A stretch of 64,000 nucleotides of DNA. Source: Ktedonobacter robiniae. Lineage in GTDB: Bacteria; Chloroflexota; Ktedonobacteria; Ktedonobacterales; Ktedonobacteraceae. The notes under the pieces were generated by a model. The model worked only from the letters and a program-made list of their open reading frames with translations. It was not told the origin of the DNA and made no database searches. Where the stretch lies: contig NZ_BNJG01000001.1 of the NCBI RefSeq assembly GCF_016587375.1, positions 2,480,001 to 2,544,000 on the forward strand, read 5' to 3'. Shown piece after piece: positions 27,411-36,798 of the stretch; the first letter of the stretch is position 1; the number at the start of each line of letters is the position of its first letter. A program made the position numbers and the translations under genes.

Positions 27411-27436
27411 CGCGGGTAGCAACTTTGCTATCCGCG
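27411..27436 (+). promoter_or_regulatory. Hairpin in the rpsL leader
   Basis: CGCGGGTAGC pairs with GCTATCCGCG (one G-U) around AACTTT, about 20 bases after the predicted transcript start and 40 bases before rpsL. It may stabilise or regulate the message. Confidence 0.45.
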
Positions 27437-27476
27437 CTTGCAGTCATTCTTTTATAGGGACAGGGAGGACCTTTCC

Positions 27477-27926
27477 TTGCCGACAATCAATCAGTTGATC
27501 CGAAAGGGCCGCAAACAAAAGCAGAAAAAAGTGAAGGCCCCAGCGCTGCTGTATTCCTACAACGCGCTAAAGAATAAAACGTCGCGTCTGCGCGGATCTC
27601 CACAGAAGCGTGGAGTATGCACTCAGGTGCGTACCATGACCCCGAAGAAGCCGAACTCGGCGATGCGTAAGATTGCTCGTGTTCGTCTCTCGAACCAGAT
27701 GGAAGTCACCGCATACATTCCTGGTGAAGGGCACAACCTACAGGAGCACTCTGTTGTCCTGATCCGCGGTGGTCGCGTGAAGGACCTGCCGAGTGTGCGT
27801 TACCATATCGTTCGTGGTACACTTGACAGCGATGGTGTCTCCAAGCGCCGTCAGGGTCGCTCAAAGTATGGGGCGAAGCGTCCGAAGCCCGGACAGGCAG
27901 CAGCACCAGCGAAGGGGAAACGCTAA
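27477..27926 (+). CDS. rpsL: Ribosomal protein S12
   Basis: A 149-residue protein read from a TTG start that follows GGGAGG by 8 bases and yields the classical N-terminus [12 protein letters not shown]. The decoding-centre segments [11 protein letters not shown] and [28 protein letters not shown] are intact. A longer loop ([16 protein letters not shown]) precedes the [10 protein letters not shown] motif, as in Gram-positive S12, compared with the short E. coli form. It is the first gene of the str operon. An unusually long 585-base gap separates it from rpsG. Confidence 0.97.
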   Translation: MPTINQLIRKGRKQKQKKVKAPALLYSYNALKNKTSRLRGSPQKRGVCTQVRTMTPKKPNSAMRKIARVRLSNQMEVTAYIPGEGHNLQEHSVVLIRGGRVKDLPSVRYHIVRGTLDSDGVSKRRQGRSKYGAKRPKPGQAAAPAKGKR

Positions 27927-28511
27927 GCTGGTCTGGCTGCGTCAGTATTGCCCGCAAGCCGCGGCTTGATGGGAAGGCCAGGGTAAACTGGAGTGGCCAT
28001 CAAGTTTCGCGCCAACTCCCTGCTATAGCGTAAGCGGGGTGGTTATCACGGTCACCGTGGGGCAACTTACGGTGATAGTCGGGTGTCCTCCTAGTACATA
28101 GCCAGTGCGACGCATGAGTTATCTCGTCGTGGCTATGCTTCTCAGAACGTCTCCTCTCAAGGACGTGAGGGAAAAAGGGAAAGGCGCCCGCGTGTAGGCG
28201 TCAGAGAGAGATTAAGGCGAAACGCAAGAAATAGCCTTAATCATTAGGCTCGACGCCTTTTCTGGTGTCTGTAAACTCCTTCTGGCTGATGCGGAGCGGG
28301 GGAGTTCTTGTGAGACACAAGTATTATCTTGCACTAGACGCGCGAGCGTCGGTTCTATGGCTTGACGAGAGGACAACATCGCATTCAGAGCGAAGTGATG
28401 CAGCAACAGTAGGGAATTTGGGTTAGTGGGATGTGAAAACTATCCACCGCAGCCGAAGTAATTCTAGAATGTGGTTGCTTCGCATCTGAATGGCTGAAAG
28501 GGAGGCAGAAA
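27927..28511. other. 585-base rpsL-rpsG intercistronic region
   Basis: No protein-coding gene is seen. Several inverted repeats occur: CACGGT-c-ACCGTG near 28048, and a nested structure at 28196-28258. In E. coli the (much shorter) S12-S7 spacer is the S7 autoregulation site, so an expanded regulatory RNA is possible here. Confidence 0.4.
28196..28261 (+). ncRNA. Nested stem-loop between rpsL and rpsG
   Basis: AGGCGTC (28196-28202) pairs with GACGCCT (28252-28258), enclosing an inner perfect stem ATTAAGGC/GCCTTAAT (28211-28218 with 28234-28241). TTTT follows the outer stem, so this could be a terminator, an attenuator or an S7-binding leader. Confidence 0.45.
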
Positions 28512-28982
28512 TTGCCAAGACGTAAGAGAGTGGTGCGACGGCCCGATGTGCCGGATGCAAAATACAGAAGCCGTAACGTGGCTCGCTTCATTAACAAAAT
28601 GATGGTTGATGGAAAGCGCAGCCTGGCTGAGCGTATTCTCTACGATGCGCTAGATGCCATTGAAGTAAAGCAGAAGCGCCCATCTATTGAGGTGTTTGAT
28701 CAGGCATTGAAGAATGCGACACCCAGTATTGAGGTTAAACCCCGTCGTGTTGGTGGTTCCACCTACCAGGTCCCTGTGGAAGTCCGCAAGGATCGTGGTA
28801 ACGCATTGGCAATGCGCTGGTTGATTCGTGCTGCTCGCACGAGAAACGGCAGGTCGATGTCGGATAAGCTGGCTAGCGAGTTGATGGATGCGGCGGCGGG
28901 ACAAGGTTCCACTATTAAAAAGCGTGAGGAAACTCACAAGATGGCGGAGTCCAACAAGGCTTTCGCTCATTATCGCTGGTAA
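28512..28982 (+). CDS. rpsG: Ribosomal protein S7
   Basis: A 156-residue protein, of normal length, from a TTG start with GGGAGG upstream. It has the S7 signatures PRRKRVVRRPDVPDAKY, VARFINKMMVDGKRSLAE and GGSTYQVPVEVR, and the C-terminal ETHKMAESNKAFAHYRW. It nucleates the 30S head by binding 16S rRNA. It is followed by fusA after 9 bases. In E. coli this protein is the translational repressor of its own operon. Confidence 0.98.
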   Translation: MPRRKRVVRRPDVPDAKYRSRNVARFINKMMVDGKRSLAERILYDALDAIEVKQKRPSIEVFDQALKNATPSIEVKPRRVGGSTYQVPVEVRKDRGNALAMRWLIRAARTRNGRSMSDKLASELMDAAAGQGSTIKKREETHKMAESNKAFAHYRW

Positions 28983-28991
28983 AAAGACATC

Positions 28992-31067
28992 ATGGCTAGA
29001 GAATTCCCACTCGATAAAATTCGCAATATTGGTATCATCGCTCACATTGACGCGGGTAAGACGACCACCACAGAGCGTATCCTCTACTACACCGGGCGTA
29101 TCCATCGCATTGGTGAGGTGCACGAGGGCGGCGCGACCATGGACTGGATGCCGCAGGAGCAGGAGCGTGGTATCACCATCACTTCAGCGGCCACTATGTG
29201 CTTCTGGAATGATTATCAGTTCAACATCATCGACACCCCTGGACACGTAGACTTCACAGCTGAGGTTGAGCGCAACTTGCGCGTACTCGACGGTGGCGTA
29301 GTGGTCTTCGACGCAGTCGCGGGTGTTGAGCCTCAGTCTGAGACCGTGTGGCGCCAGGCGAACAAGTATAACGTGCCTCGTATCTGCTACGTCAACAAGA
29401 TGGACCGCACGGGTGCCGATTTCTGGCGCACGGTTGATATGATCAGAACGCGCCTGAGTGCGGTTCCTGTGCCCATTCAGGTTCCTCTCGGCAGCGAGAG
29501 TAACTTCAAGGGCTTTATCGACCTGATCACGATGAAATCCGTAACCTTCACCGACGAGAAGGGCGCTTCGCCAATGATTAGCGAGATTCCCGAGGCGTTG
29601 AGGGACGAGGCGCAGCAGCATCGTGATACCATGGTTGAGCGCGTTGCCGAGACCGACGAGGAGCTGACGCTGAAGTTCCTTGAGGGCGAAGAGATCTCCG
29701 AAGAGGAGCTGAATACCGCGCTGCGTAAGGCGACCATCTCCAACGCCCTGGTGCCTGTTCTCTGTGGTAGCTCCTACAAGAACAAAGGCGTGCAGGCCAT
29801 GCTCGATGCTGTCGTGCATTATCTGCCATCGCCAATTGATATTGCGCCACCTGTAGGTATCAATCCAGATACCGAGCAGGAAGAAACCCGCGAGGTTGAT
29901 GACAACGCTCCCCTGAGCGCCCTGGTCTTCAAGATCGTGTCTGACCCCTTTGTTGGTCGCCTCTCCTACATTCGTGTTTACTCTGGTACCTTGAAGAAGG
30001 GCGCCTCGGTCGAGAATACGACGAAGGACAAGACCGAGCGTGTTGGTCGCCTGTTGCGCATGCATGCCAACCACCGCGAGGATATCGATGAGATTCGCGC
30101 GGGCGACATCTGTGCCGCCGTTGGTCTGCGCAACACCTTCACAGGTGATACGCTCTCCGACTCGTCCAAGCCGATCATCCTGGAGTCGATCTCCTTCCCC
30201 ACGCCGGTTATCGAGATCGCTATCGAGCCTAAGACGCGTGCCGATCAGGAAAAGATGGGTGTTGCTCTGGGCAAACTGGCTGAAGAGGATCCCACCTTCC
30301 GCGTCAATACCGACCAGGAGTCTGGCCAGACCATTATTAAGGGTATGGGCGAGCTGCACCTGGAAATCATTCAGGATCGCCTCTTCCGCGAGTTCAAAGT
30401 CGAGGCGAATGTTGGTCGCCCACAGGTGGCCTATCGCGAGACGATTACGCGTACCGCGCAAGCCCAGGGCCGCCACGTCCGTCAGACAGGTGGTAGCGGT
30501 CAGTACGGTGACGTCTGGCTGCGTGTTGAGCCAAATGAGCGCGGTAAGGGTATCGAGTTCGTCAGCGAGGTCGTTGGTGGTACCGTCCCCAGGGAATACA
30601 TCAAGCCGACTGAGCAGGGTGTGCGCGAGGCGCTGGAGAACGGTATTATCGCCGGCTTCCCCGTCGTCGACGTCAAAGTTGCTCTGTATGATGGTTCTTA
30701 CCACGACGTTGACTCCAGTGAGGCGGCCTTTAAAATCGCCGGTTCGCTGGGTGTCAAAGAGGGTGTCCGCAAAGCTGGCCCCGTGTTGTTGGAGCCAATC
30801 ATGATTGTAGAGGTTACCACACCTGAGGACTTCTATGGCGATGTCATCGGCGACCTCAACCGCCGCCGTGGCACCATCCTTGGTATGGAGACCCGTGCTG
30901 ACTCGAACGTCGTCAAAGCTAACGTTCCCCTGTCCGAGATGTTCGGCTACGTGAATGAGCTGCGTTCGATGTCCAGTGGTCGTGCCAGCTACTCGATGGA
31001 ATTCTCCCACTACGATCCCGTTCCAAAGAATATTGCCGACGAGATTATCGCCAAATCGAGCCGCTAA
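28992..31067 (+). CDS. fusA: Elongation factor G
   Basis: A 691-residue translocase GTPase. The G domain has [19 protein letters not shown] (G1), RGITITSA (G2), DTPGHVDF (G3) and NKMDRTGAD (G4). Domains II-V follow with the usual GMGELHLE and ETIT motifs. It drives tRNA-mRNA movement on the ribosome. It lies 9 bases after rpsG without a strong ribosome-binding site, so translational coupling is likely. A 12-bp stem hairpin follows the stop. Confidence 0.98.
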   Translation: MAREFPLDKIRNIGIIAHIDAGKTTTTERILYYTGRIHRIGEVHEGGATMDWMPQEQERGITITSAATMCFWNDYQFNIIDTPGHVDFTAEVERNLRVLDGGVVVFDAVAGVEPQSETVWRQANKYNVPRICYVNKMDRTGADFWRTVDMIRTRLSAVPVPIQVPLGSESNFKGFIDLITMKSVTFTDEKGASPMISEIPEALRDEAQQHRDTMVERVAETDEELTLKFLEGEEISEEELNTALRKATISNALVPVLCGSSYKNKGVQAMLDAVVHYLPSPIDIAPPVGINPDTEQEETREVDDNAPLSALVFKIVSDPFVGRLSYIRVYSGTLKKGASVENTTKDKTERVGRLLRMHANHREDIDEIRAGDICAAVGLRNTFTGDTLSDSSKPIILESISFPTPVIEIAIEPKTRADQEKMGVALGKLAEEDPTFRVNTDQESGQTIIKGMGELHLEIIQDRLFREFKVEANVGRPQVAYRETITRTAQAQGRHVRQTGGSGQYGDVWLRVEPNERGKGIEFVSEVVGGTVPREYIKPTEQGVREALENGIIAGFPVVDVKVALYDGSYHDVDSSEAAFKIAGSLGVKEGVRKAGPVLLEPIMIVEVTTPEDFYGDVIGDLNRRRGTILGMETRADSNVVKANVPLSEMFGYVNELRSMSSGRASYSMEFSHYDPVPKNIADEIIAKSSR

Positions 31068-31102
31068 TCTGAGCAGATCGTAGTCAAGCTTGTTTAAGTG
31101 CT

Positions 31103-31136
31103 CGCCGTTTGCGGTGGCAATGCGCCGCAAACGGCG
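31103..31136 (+). terminator. Hairpin after fusA
   Basis: CGCCGTTTGCGG (31103-31114) pairs perfectly with CCGCAAACGGCG (31125-31136), loop of 10 bases, 36 bases after the fusA stop. There is no T-tract, so it may be a factor-dependent or 3'-protecting structure. Confidence 0.55.
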
Positions 31137-31181
31137 GGTGGCTGAGAAAAAAGGTTTTGGGTGGGGTTGGTAGCTTCGTGG

Positions 31182-31210
31182 TTGTGACCATATAGCTGCC
31201 AGCGTATACT
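31182..31210 (+). promoter_or_regulatory. Promoter of tuf
   Basis: TTGTGA (31182-31187), 17 bases, TATACT (31205-31210). The predicted start near 31217 gives a ~330-base leader that contains cloverleaf copy 5. Confidence 0.65.
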
Positions 31211-31329
31211 GAACATACGCGGCTTATGGTGTATAAGTGGTGGAAAAGTCAGGGATGATCCCCCAAACCTCCCTATCTACTTGTCAGCAAGGACTCGAAA
31301 AGAGTACAATCTTCTTTGCGTGTTTTGGC

Positions 31330-31396
31330 TTACTACCTATCGGAAACCTGAGCGCGAAGCGCTAGGCACGGAAGTGACGTTGGTTTCAGCATAAGG
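31330..31396 (-). repeat. Cloverleaf repeat copy 5 in the tuf leader
   Basis: Orientation B, with borders TTACTACC and ATAAG. Outer stem GAAACC/GGTTTC, first hairpin GTCAC-TTCC-GTGCC (one mismatch), second hairpin AGCGC-TTC-GCGCT on the reverse strand. Confidence 0.85.
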
Positions 31397-31547
31397 AGAG
31401 ACTACCTGATTGGAAAAGGTAGGATGTAGAAGGACCTGCCCGGTGCCGAACTCAGGGACAGGCCTACCGGGCCAGGGCATAAGTCTGCACTGAGAAGATA
31501 AACTCCTACGGTAAAGTAGGGGATGGAAAAAATTAAGAGGATAAAAC

Positions 31548-32753
31548 ATGGCAAAACAGAAGTTTGAGCGCACAAAACCTCACGTTAACGTGGGTACGAT
31601 TGGTCACATCGACCACGGCAAGACGACCCTGACCGCGGCCATCACCAAGACCCTGGCTGCCGCTCAGCTTGCTAAGTACACGGCCTTCGACCAGATCGAC
31701 AAGGCCCCCGAGGAGCGCGAGCGTGGTATTACCATCTCGATCGCGCACCTGGAGTACCAGACCGAGAAGCGCCACTACGCTCACGTGGACTGCCCCGGTC
31801 ACGCTGACTACATCAAGAACATGATCACCGGTGCCGCCCAGATGGACGGCGCGATCCTGGTCGTGAGTGCTCCTGATGGTCCTATGCCTCAGACGCGCGA
31901 GCACGTCCTGCTGGCACAGCAGGTTGAGGTTCCCGCGATGGTGGTCTTCCTCAACAAATGCGACATGATGGAAGACGAGGAGCTGCTCGAGCTGGTCGAG
32001 CTGGAAGTGCGGGAGTTGCTCTCGAAGTACCAGTTCCCTGGCGACGATGTTCCTATCATCCGCGGTTCGGCGCTCAAAGCTCTGGAGAGCAAGGGCGACC
32101 TCTCGCGCAACGACGAGGCAGCCAAGTGCATCTGGGAGCTGATGGATGCGGTGGACTCCTACATCCCCACGCCTCCTCGCGCGACCGACAAGCCGTTCCT
32201 GATGCCAGTGGAAGACGTCTTTGGCATTAAGGGTCGCGGTACCGTGGCCACGGGTCGTATCGAGCGTGGTATCGTCAAAGTTGGCGAGAACATCGAGATC
32301 ATTGGTATGAAGGAAGAGACCCGCACCGTGGTTGTCACAGGTGTGGAGATGTTCCAGAAGACGCTGGATGAGGGCCAGGCAGGTGACAACGTTGGTTGTC
32401 TGTTGCGTGGTGTTGAGCGTACGGACATCGAGCGCGGCCAGGTGCTGGCCAAGCCGGGCTCGATCAAGCCGCATAAGAACTTCCTGGCGCAGGTTTACGT
32501 CCTCTCGAAAGAAGAGGGTGGCCGCCATACGCCATTCTTCAACGGCTATCGCCCTCAGTTCTACGTTCGTACCACGGACGTGACGGGATCGATCAAGCTG
32601 CCCGAAGGCGTGGAGATGGTTATGCCTGGCGACAACATTGAGATGACGGTCGAGTTGATCCAGCCGGTCGCGATGGAAGAGGGCGTGAAGTTCGCCATCC
32701 GCGAAGGCGGTCGTACCGTTGGCGCTGGTATCTGCACCAAGGTTCTTGCATAA
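31548..32753 (+). CDS. tuf: Elongation factor Tu
   Basis: A 401-residue GTPase that delivers aminoacyl-tRNA. The G motifs are [10 protein letters not shown] (G1), RGITI (G2), DCPGHADY (G3) and NKCDMMED (G4); domains II and III are complete and end in [13 protein letters not shown]. Start ATG 31548 with AAGAGGA upstream. It has its own promoter and a long structured leader, so it is partly uncoupled from fusA. rpsJ follows after 81 bases. Confidence 0.98.
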   Translation: MAKQKFERTKPHVNVGTIGHIDHGKTTLTAAITKTLAAAQLAKYTAFDQIDKAPEERERGITISIAHLEYQTEKRHYAHVDCPGHADYIKNMITGAAQMDGAILVVSAPDGPMPQTREHVLLAQQVEVPAMVVFLNKCDMMEDEELLELVELEVRELLSKYQFPGDDVPIIRGSALKALESKGDLSRNDEAAKCIWELMDAVDSYIPTPPRATDKPFLMPVEDVFGIKGRGTVATGRIERGIVKVGENIEIIGMKEETRTVVVTGVEMFQKTLDEGQAGDNVGCLLRGVERTDIERGQVLAKPGSIKPHKNFLAQVYVLSKEEGGRHTPFFNGYRPQFYVRTTDVTGSIKLPEGVEMVMPGDNIEMTVELIQPVAMEEGVKFAIREGGRTVGAGICTKVLA

Positions 32754-32777
32754 GATCAGGGGAAACCCTATAGCAAA

Positions 32778-32801
32778 AGAGAGGCTGGTAACAGCCTCTC
32801 T
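32778..32801 (+). terminator. 10-bp hairpin between tuf and rpsJ
   Basis: AGAGAGGCTG pairs perfectly with CAGCCTCTCT around a GTAA tetraloop (GNRA type in RNA). No T-tract follows, so read-through into rpsJ is likely. It may mark an mRNA processing point. Confidence 0.5.
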
Positions 32802-32834
32802 GGCTGTTGGGAACCTATCAGGAGAAAAGTATTC

Positions 32835-33152
32835 ATGGCTACGGGATCAAAACAGCGCATCCGCATTCGCCTGAAGGCGTTTGACCACCGCATTCTCGAC
32901 CAGTCTGCGATGCAGATTGTGGATGCTGCCCAGCGCACTGGCGCACGCGTTTCGGGGCCAGTGCCACTGCCTACGAAAATCGACAAGTACACGGTTATGC
33001 GCTCACCCTTCATTGATAAGGATGCACGCGACCAGTTCGAGATTCGCACGCATAAGCGTTTGATTGACATCGTCGATCATACTAACAAGACTGTCGAGGC
33101 CCTGACTCATTTGAATCTGCCCGCAGGTGTAGACATTGAGATCAAGCTCTAG
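32835..33152 (+). CDS. rpsJ: Ribosomal protein S10
   Basis: A 105-residue protein of standard length, with [18 protein letters not shown]-like N-terminus (here [16 protein letters not shown]), GPVPLPTKI and [19 protein letters not shown]. It is part of the 30S head and the NusE antitermination factor. It normally heads the S10 operon; here a 325-base gap with a cloverleaf repeat separates it from rplC. Confidence 0.98.
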   Translation: MATGSKQRIRIRLKAFDHRILDQSAMQIVDAAQRTGARVSGPVPLPTKIDKYTVMRSPFIDKDARDQFEIRTHKRLIDIVDHTNKTVEALTHLNLPAGVDIEIKL

Positions 33153-33477
33153 CTTATGAGCATTCTGGCAAGCGAAGCACTCATCTTACTACCTTTCGGA
33201 AACCTGAGCGCGAAGCGCTAGCCACGAGAGTGGCGCCGCGCCCCGAATGGGGGTTGGTTTCTGTGTAAGATCTTAAAGGCTTGCCGGAGGCTGTGTGAGC
33301 AGCGAGGTCATCTGAAGAAGCGCGAGAAAGCCATCGTTGCAGGGATGGGAACCATTTTGTGTGTCTTTTTGTGAGGCATGGAGGGTGGAAAAAGAGCGTT
33401 AATGCTCGATCTCTTAACATGAGAGACGCTGGTGGACTGAGTATTCAGATGCCTACAGTATGAAGAGGTAAAAGAAT
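33153..33477. other. 325-base rpsJ-rplC gap
   Basis: Within the S10 cluster this gap is unusually long. It contains cloverleaf copy 6 (33186-33271). No open reading frame and no clear promoter were identified in the remainder, although the region after the repeat could hold one. Confidence 0.4.
33186..33271 (-). repeat. Cloverleaf repeat copy 6 inside the S10 operon
   Basis: Orientation B. The first hairpin is GCCAC-TCTC-GTGGC on the reverse strand, where the second base pair is C-G instead of T-A. The CCCC/GGGG hairpin module (33241-33253) lies before the first hairpin, not in the second as in copies 2 and 3. Confidence 0.85.
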
Positions 33478-34266
33478 ATGCTAGATGCATTGTTGGGCAG
33501 GAAGGTCGGCATGACCCAGGTGTTTGGCCAAAACGGCACCGTCATTCCGGTCACTGTAATTGAAGTCGGCCCCTGCATCGTAACACAGGTCAAAACGGTG
33601 TCCCGTGATGGGTATGAGGCAGTGCAGATTGGTTTTGAAGAGACCACCCTTAAGCACTCAACCCGTCCTGAACTGGGGCATCTTGGTCATAGCCTGCCAT
33701 TGCTGAAGGGACAGCGCAAGGCATTGCAGACGCATGACCAGCAGGCAAAGAGCGAAGAGAACAAAGAAGAAGAGAAGCAGAGCAAGCAAGTACGCAAGTT
33801 GCTCAAGATCAGAGAGAACCGCCAGCGCCGCCCAGGACCAGAACTTGGCCCTTTCAAAGTGTTGCGCGAAGTAGGATTGCAGGAAGGTGTGGACCTGGGG
33901 AGCATTGAGCTGGGACATAGCTTTAATGCTAGCCTGTTCACCGATGGCGAGATCGTTGACATCGTGGGCATTACCAAAGGTAAGGGCTTCCAGGGTGGTG
34001 TCAAGCGTCATGGCTTCCGCGGTGGTCCTCGCACGCATGGTCAGTCAGACCGCTTGAGAGCCCCGGGTTCCATCGGTTCTGGTACGACTCCAGGCCGTGT
34101 CTTGAAGGGCACACGCATGGCTGGTCGCATGGGAAATGCGCGCGTAACAGTAAAGAAACTGCAAATAGTTCAATCTGATCCTGAGCGCAATCTGCTGGTG
34201 GTAAAGGGTTCGGTACCTGGCGCCAATGGCGGCTTGCTCACGATTAAGAAGCATGTGATGAGGTAA
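33478..34266 (+). CDS. rplC: Ribosomal protein L3
   Basis: A 262-residue protein. GRKVGMTQVFGQNGTVIPVTVIE opens it, and the conserved core KGFQGGVKRHGFRGGPRTHG (near 165-190), GSIGSGTTPGRVLKGTRMAGRMG and the basic end are present. A charged insertion (about 85-115, AKSEENKEEEKQSK) makes it some 50 residues longer than E. coli L3. It is an early 50S assembly protein near the peptidyl-transferase centre. Start ATG 33478 with AGAGG upstream. rplD follows after 5 bases. Confidence 0.97.
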   Translation: MLDALLGRKVGMTQVFGQNGTVIPVTVIEVGPCIVTQVKTVSRDGYEAVQIGFEETTLKHSTRPELGHLGHSLPLLKGQRKALQTHDQQAKSEENKEEEKQSKQVRKLLKIRENRQRRPGPELGPFKVLREVGLQEGVDLGSIELGHSFNASLFTDGEIVDIVGITKGKGFQGGVKRHGFRGGPRTHGQSDRLRAPGSIGSGTTPGRVLKGTRMAGRMGNARVTVKKLQIVQSDPERNLLVVKGSVPGANGGLLTIKKHVMR

Positions 34267-34271
34267 CCGAA

Positions 34272-34976
34272 ATGCCCTCGACTACAGTGTATAACATGGC
34301 CGGAGAGGCCGTAGAACAGCTCGAGCTGAGCGAGCAGGTGTTCGGGGTCACTCCCAACATGGCGGTTTTGCACCAGGTCGTTACTGCGCAACTGGTCAAT
34401 CGCCGTCAAGGCAATGCTTCAACCAAGACTCGCGCCGAAGTCTCGGGCGGCAATAAAAAGCCTTACAGACAGAAGGGTACGGGTCGTGCTCGTCAGGGTA
34501 GCACCCGCGCACCTCAGTTCCGTGGCGGCGGTACCGTCTTTGGTCCGAAGCCTCATCCATATCACCACGATGTGCCCAAGAAGATGCGCCGCCTGGCAAT
34601 CCGCTCGGTGCTCTCGGACAAAGTGGCGAACCAGAGCTTGATCATTGTGAACAAGCTTGAAATGGAGACCCCCCGCACAAAGGACATGCTTGAGCTGCTG
34701 AATAAGCTTCCATCAAGCGAGGGGAAAAAGGTCCTAATGATGTTGCCGAAGCGCGATGAGAACGTCGTATTATCTACGCGTAACATTCCTTCGGCGAAAG
34801 TCCAACATGTCTCCTCGATCAACGTTGTTGAACTGCTGAAGCATGATTATATCGTCATGACACCCAAGACTGTGCGCTGGATTGAGCTGGTCTTTGGTGA
34901 GGGGTTGAGCGCTGAAGAAGCCACCCTTAAGATTGCCGACGAAGCTACAGCAGCGGAGACCAGTAGCGAAGCGTAG
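34272..34976 (+). CDS. rplD: Ribosomal protein L4
   Basis: A 234-residue L4/L1e protein. The tunnel-lining loop is visible as KTRAEVSGGNKKPYRQKGTGRARQGSTRAPQFRGGGTVFGPKP (about 55-97). The C-terminal alpha/beta part ends in an Ala/Glu-rich tail. It lines the nascent-peptide exit tunnel. In E. coli L4 represses the S10 operon. It stands between rplC and rplW in standard order. Confidence 0.97.
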   Translation: MPSTTVYNMAGEAVEQLELSEQVFGVTPNMAVLHQVVTAQLVNRRQGNASTKTRAEVSGGNKKPYRQKGTGRARQGSTRAPQFRGGGTVFGPKPHPYHHDVPKKMRRLAIRSVLSDKVANQSLIIVNKLEMETPRTKDMLELLNKLPSSEGKKVLMMLPKRDENVVLSTRNIPSAKVQHVSSINVVELLKHDYIVMTPKTVRWIELVFGEGLSAEEATLKIADEATAAETSSEA

Positions 34977-34993
34977 GCGAGGAGGAACAGACT

Positions 34994-35290
34994 GTGGAAA
35001 TCACAGAGATACTACGCCGAGGTATCATCACCGAGAAAACGGTGAAGCTGCAAGAGCAGAATCAGTATACCTTTGAAGTGGCGAAAACTGCAACCAAAGT
35101 TGACATACGCCGCGCAGTCGAGACGCTTTTCAAAGTCAACGTGACGCATGTCAATACGATGCGTATGCCTGGTAAGCCGCGCTCGATCCGTCGGCGTGGA
35201 GCGGCCCCGCGTCCAGTCGAGGCTCGCGAATGGAAAAAGGCGATTGTCACCCTCAAAGAAGGACAGACAATCGACGCAATGAAGGCGTAA
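34994..35290 (+). CDS. rplW: Ribosomal protein L23
   Basis: A 98-residue protein from a GTG start with GAGGAGGA upstream. It has RGIITEKTVKLQEQNQYTFEVAKTATKVDIRRAVE and MPGKPRSIRR, the L23 signatures. It sits at the exit-tunnel rim and docks trigger factor and SRP. Standard S10-operon order, 17 bases after rplD and 12 before rplB. Confidence 0.97.
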   Translation: MEITEILRRGIITEKTVKLQEQNQYTFEVAKTATKVDIRRAVETLFKVNVTHVNTMRMPGKPRSIRRRGAAPRPVEAREWKKAIVTLKEGQTIDAMKA

Positions 35291-35302
35291 GGGATATAAG
35301 AG

Positions 35303-36139
35303 ATGCCAATCAGACAGTATCGACCAACGTCTCCTGGGCGTCGTGGCATGTCCGTCTCGACATTCGAGGAGATTACAAAGACAAAGCCTGAGAAGTCGCT
35401 GACTGTTTCGCTGAAGAAGCATTCTGGTCGCAACAATCAGGGTAAAATTACGACCCGCCATCGTGGCGGCGGTGCAAAGCGTGCGTATCGTATCATCGAT
35501 TTCAAGCGCAACAAGTTTGGTGTCCCAGCCCGGGTCGCGGCGATCGAATATGATCCAAACCGCTCTGCCAATATTGCTCTGTTGCATTATCTAGATGGTG
35601 AGAAGCGCTACATCATTGCTCCTCTGGGCCTTAAGGTTGGGGATCGTGTAGAGGCTGGCCCTGACGCGGACATCCGCGTTGGTAACGCCCTGCCCCTCAA
35701 GAACATCCCGACTGGTACCACGGTTCACAACGTGGAGATGGAGCGTGGCCGTGGTGGTCAGCTTGCACGCGGGGCTGGTGTCGGCATCCAGTTGATGGCG
35801 AAAGAGGGCGATTACGCCTTGTTGCGCCTCCCCTCTGGAGAGCTGCGCAATGTGCATATTCTGTGCATGGCGACCATTGGCCAGGTTGGTAATCTTGATC
35901 ATGAGAACATTAGCATCGGTAAGGCCGGTCGTTCGCGTCATCTGGGGCGCCGCCCGACCGTCCGCGGTTCGGTAATGAACCCACGAGACCATCCTCATGG
36001 TGGTGGTGAGGGCCGTGCACCCATTGGTGGTAAGCCACAGACGCCCTGGGGCAAGCCTGCAATGGGCTTCAAGACTCGTCGGAACAAGAGAACCAATCGC
36101 TTCATTGTTCGCCGTCGCAATGCGGGCAGGAGGAAGTAA
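35303..36139 (+). CDS. rplB: Ribosomal protein L2
   Basis: A 278-residue protein of standard length. [28 protein letters not shown] and the C-terminal [18 protein letters not shown]-type signature, containing the His needed for peptidyl-transferase-centre function, are intact. It binds 23S rRNA and bridges to the 30S. It is followed by rpsS after 3 bases. Confidence 0.98.
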   Translation: MPIRQYRPTSPGRRGMSVSTFEEITKTKPEKSLTVSLKKHSGRNNQGKITTRHRGGGAKRAYRIIDFKRNKFGVPARVAAIEYDPNRSANIALLHYLDGEKRYIIAPLGLKVGDRVEAGPDADIRVGNALPLKNIPTGTTVHNVEMERGRGGQLARGAGVGIQLMAKEGDYALLRLPSGELRNVHILCMATIGQVGNLDHENISIGKAGRSRHLGRRPTVRGSVMNPRDHPHGGGEGRAPIGGKPQTPWGKPAMGFKTRRNKRTNRFIVRRRNAGRRK

Positions 36140-36142
36140 GGA

Positions 36143-36430
36143 ATGTCGCGCTCAAGAAAAAAGGGACCATATATACACGAGTCTCTCAGGAAAAAGGTGC
36201 TTGTCATGCGCAAAAGCGGCGACCGCCGCTTGATCAAGACCTGGTCACGCGCTTCGATGATCTTCCCCGAGATGGTTGGTATGACCATCGGTGTGCATAA
36301 CGGGAAGACCCATGTGCCGATTTATATTACTGAGAACATGGTTGGTCATAAACTTGGTGAATTCGCCCCGACAAGGCATTATCGTGGTCATGCGGGCGGA
36401 AAAAATGAGAAGACCACTTCGGTGAGGTAG
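36143..36430 (+). CDS. rpsS: Ribosomal protein S19
   Basis: A 95-residue protein with [35 protein letters not shown] and [17 protein letters not shown], standard for S19. It contacts the A-site finger and S13 in the 30S head. It sits 3 bases after rplB and 2 before rplV, so the genes are likely translationally coupled. Confidence 0.98.
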   Translation: MSRSRKKGPYIHESLRKKVLVMRKSGDRRLIKTWSRASMIFPEMVGMTIGVHNGKTHVPIYITENMVGHKLGEFAPTRHYRGHAGGKNEKTTSVR

Positions 36431-36432
36431 AG

Positions 36433-36783
36433 ATGCAAGTCAGAGCTATTGCAAAAGACATCGGAATTTCGCCGCGCAAAATGCGTCTGGTGACGAATGC
36501 GGTGAAGGGGCTTCGCGTAAATGAGGCTCTGGCTATTCTCCAGTATTTGCCCAACGCTGGTGCGACACCTGTACGCAAGGTTGTCGCCTCGGCTGCGGCG
36601 AACGCGGAGAATAACTACAGTCTCAATCCCGATGATCTATACATTTTGAACATTGTCGCGGACGATTCATTCCGCATTAAGCGTGTAAAGCCACGCTCTC
36701 ATGGCCGCGCGGCTCGCATTTTGCGCCGCTTCTGCCATGTGACAGTGGTTGTTTCTGACGATCCTGCTGACGCGGGCCGTTAA
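36433..36783 (+). CDS. rplV: Ribosomal protein L22
   Basis: A 116-residue protein. It has ISPRKMRLVTNAVKGLRVNEALAIL near the start, ANAENNYSLNPDDLYI, and the hairpin-tip segment KRVKPRSHGRAARILRR that lines the exit tunnel. Standard order and spacing in the S10 operon. Confidence 0.98.
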   Translation: MQVRAIAKDIGISPRKMRLVTNAVKGLRVNEALAILQYLPNAGATPVRKVVASAAANAENNYSLNPDDLYILNIVADDSFRIKRVKPRSHGRAARILRRFCHVTVVVSDDPADAGR

Positions 36784-36798
36784 TTAAGGAGGACACAG

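Larger units (their letters stand above)
31068..31547. other. 480-base fusA-tuf intergenic region
   Basis: It contains the fusA terminator-like hairpin, the tuf promoter, cloverleaf copy 5 and a further stem in the leader (CCCGGT at about 31439 pairing with ACCGGG at about 31466). No coding sequence is seen. Confidence 0.5.

Noticed and set aside
29184-31130. A 648-codon open frame antisense to fusA
   Set aside because: It lies entirely opposite a fully conserved EF-G gene; its translation has no recognisable family and its length follows from codon bias.
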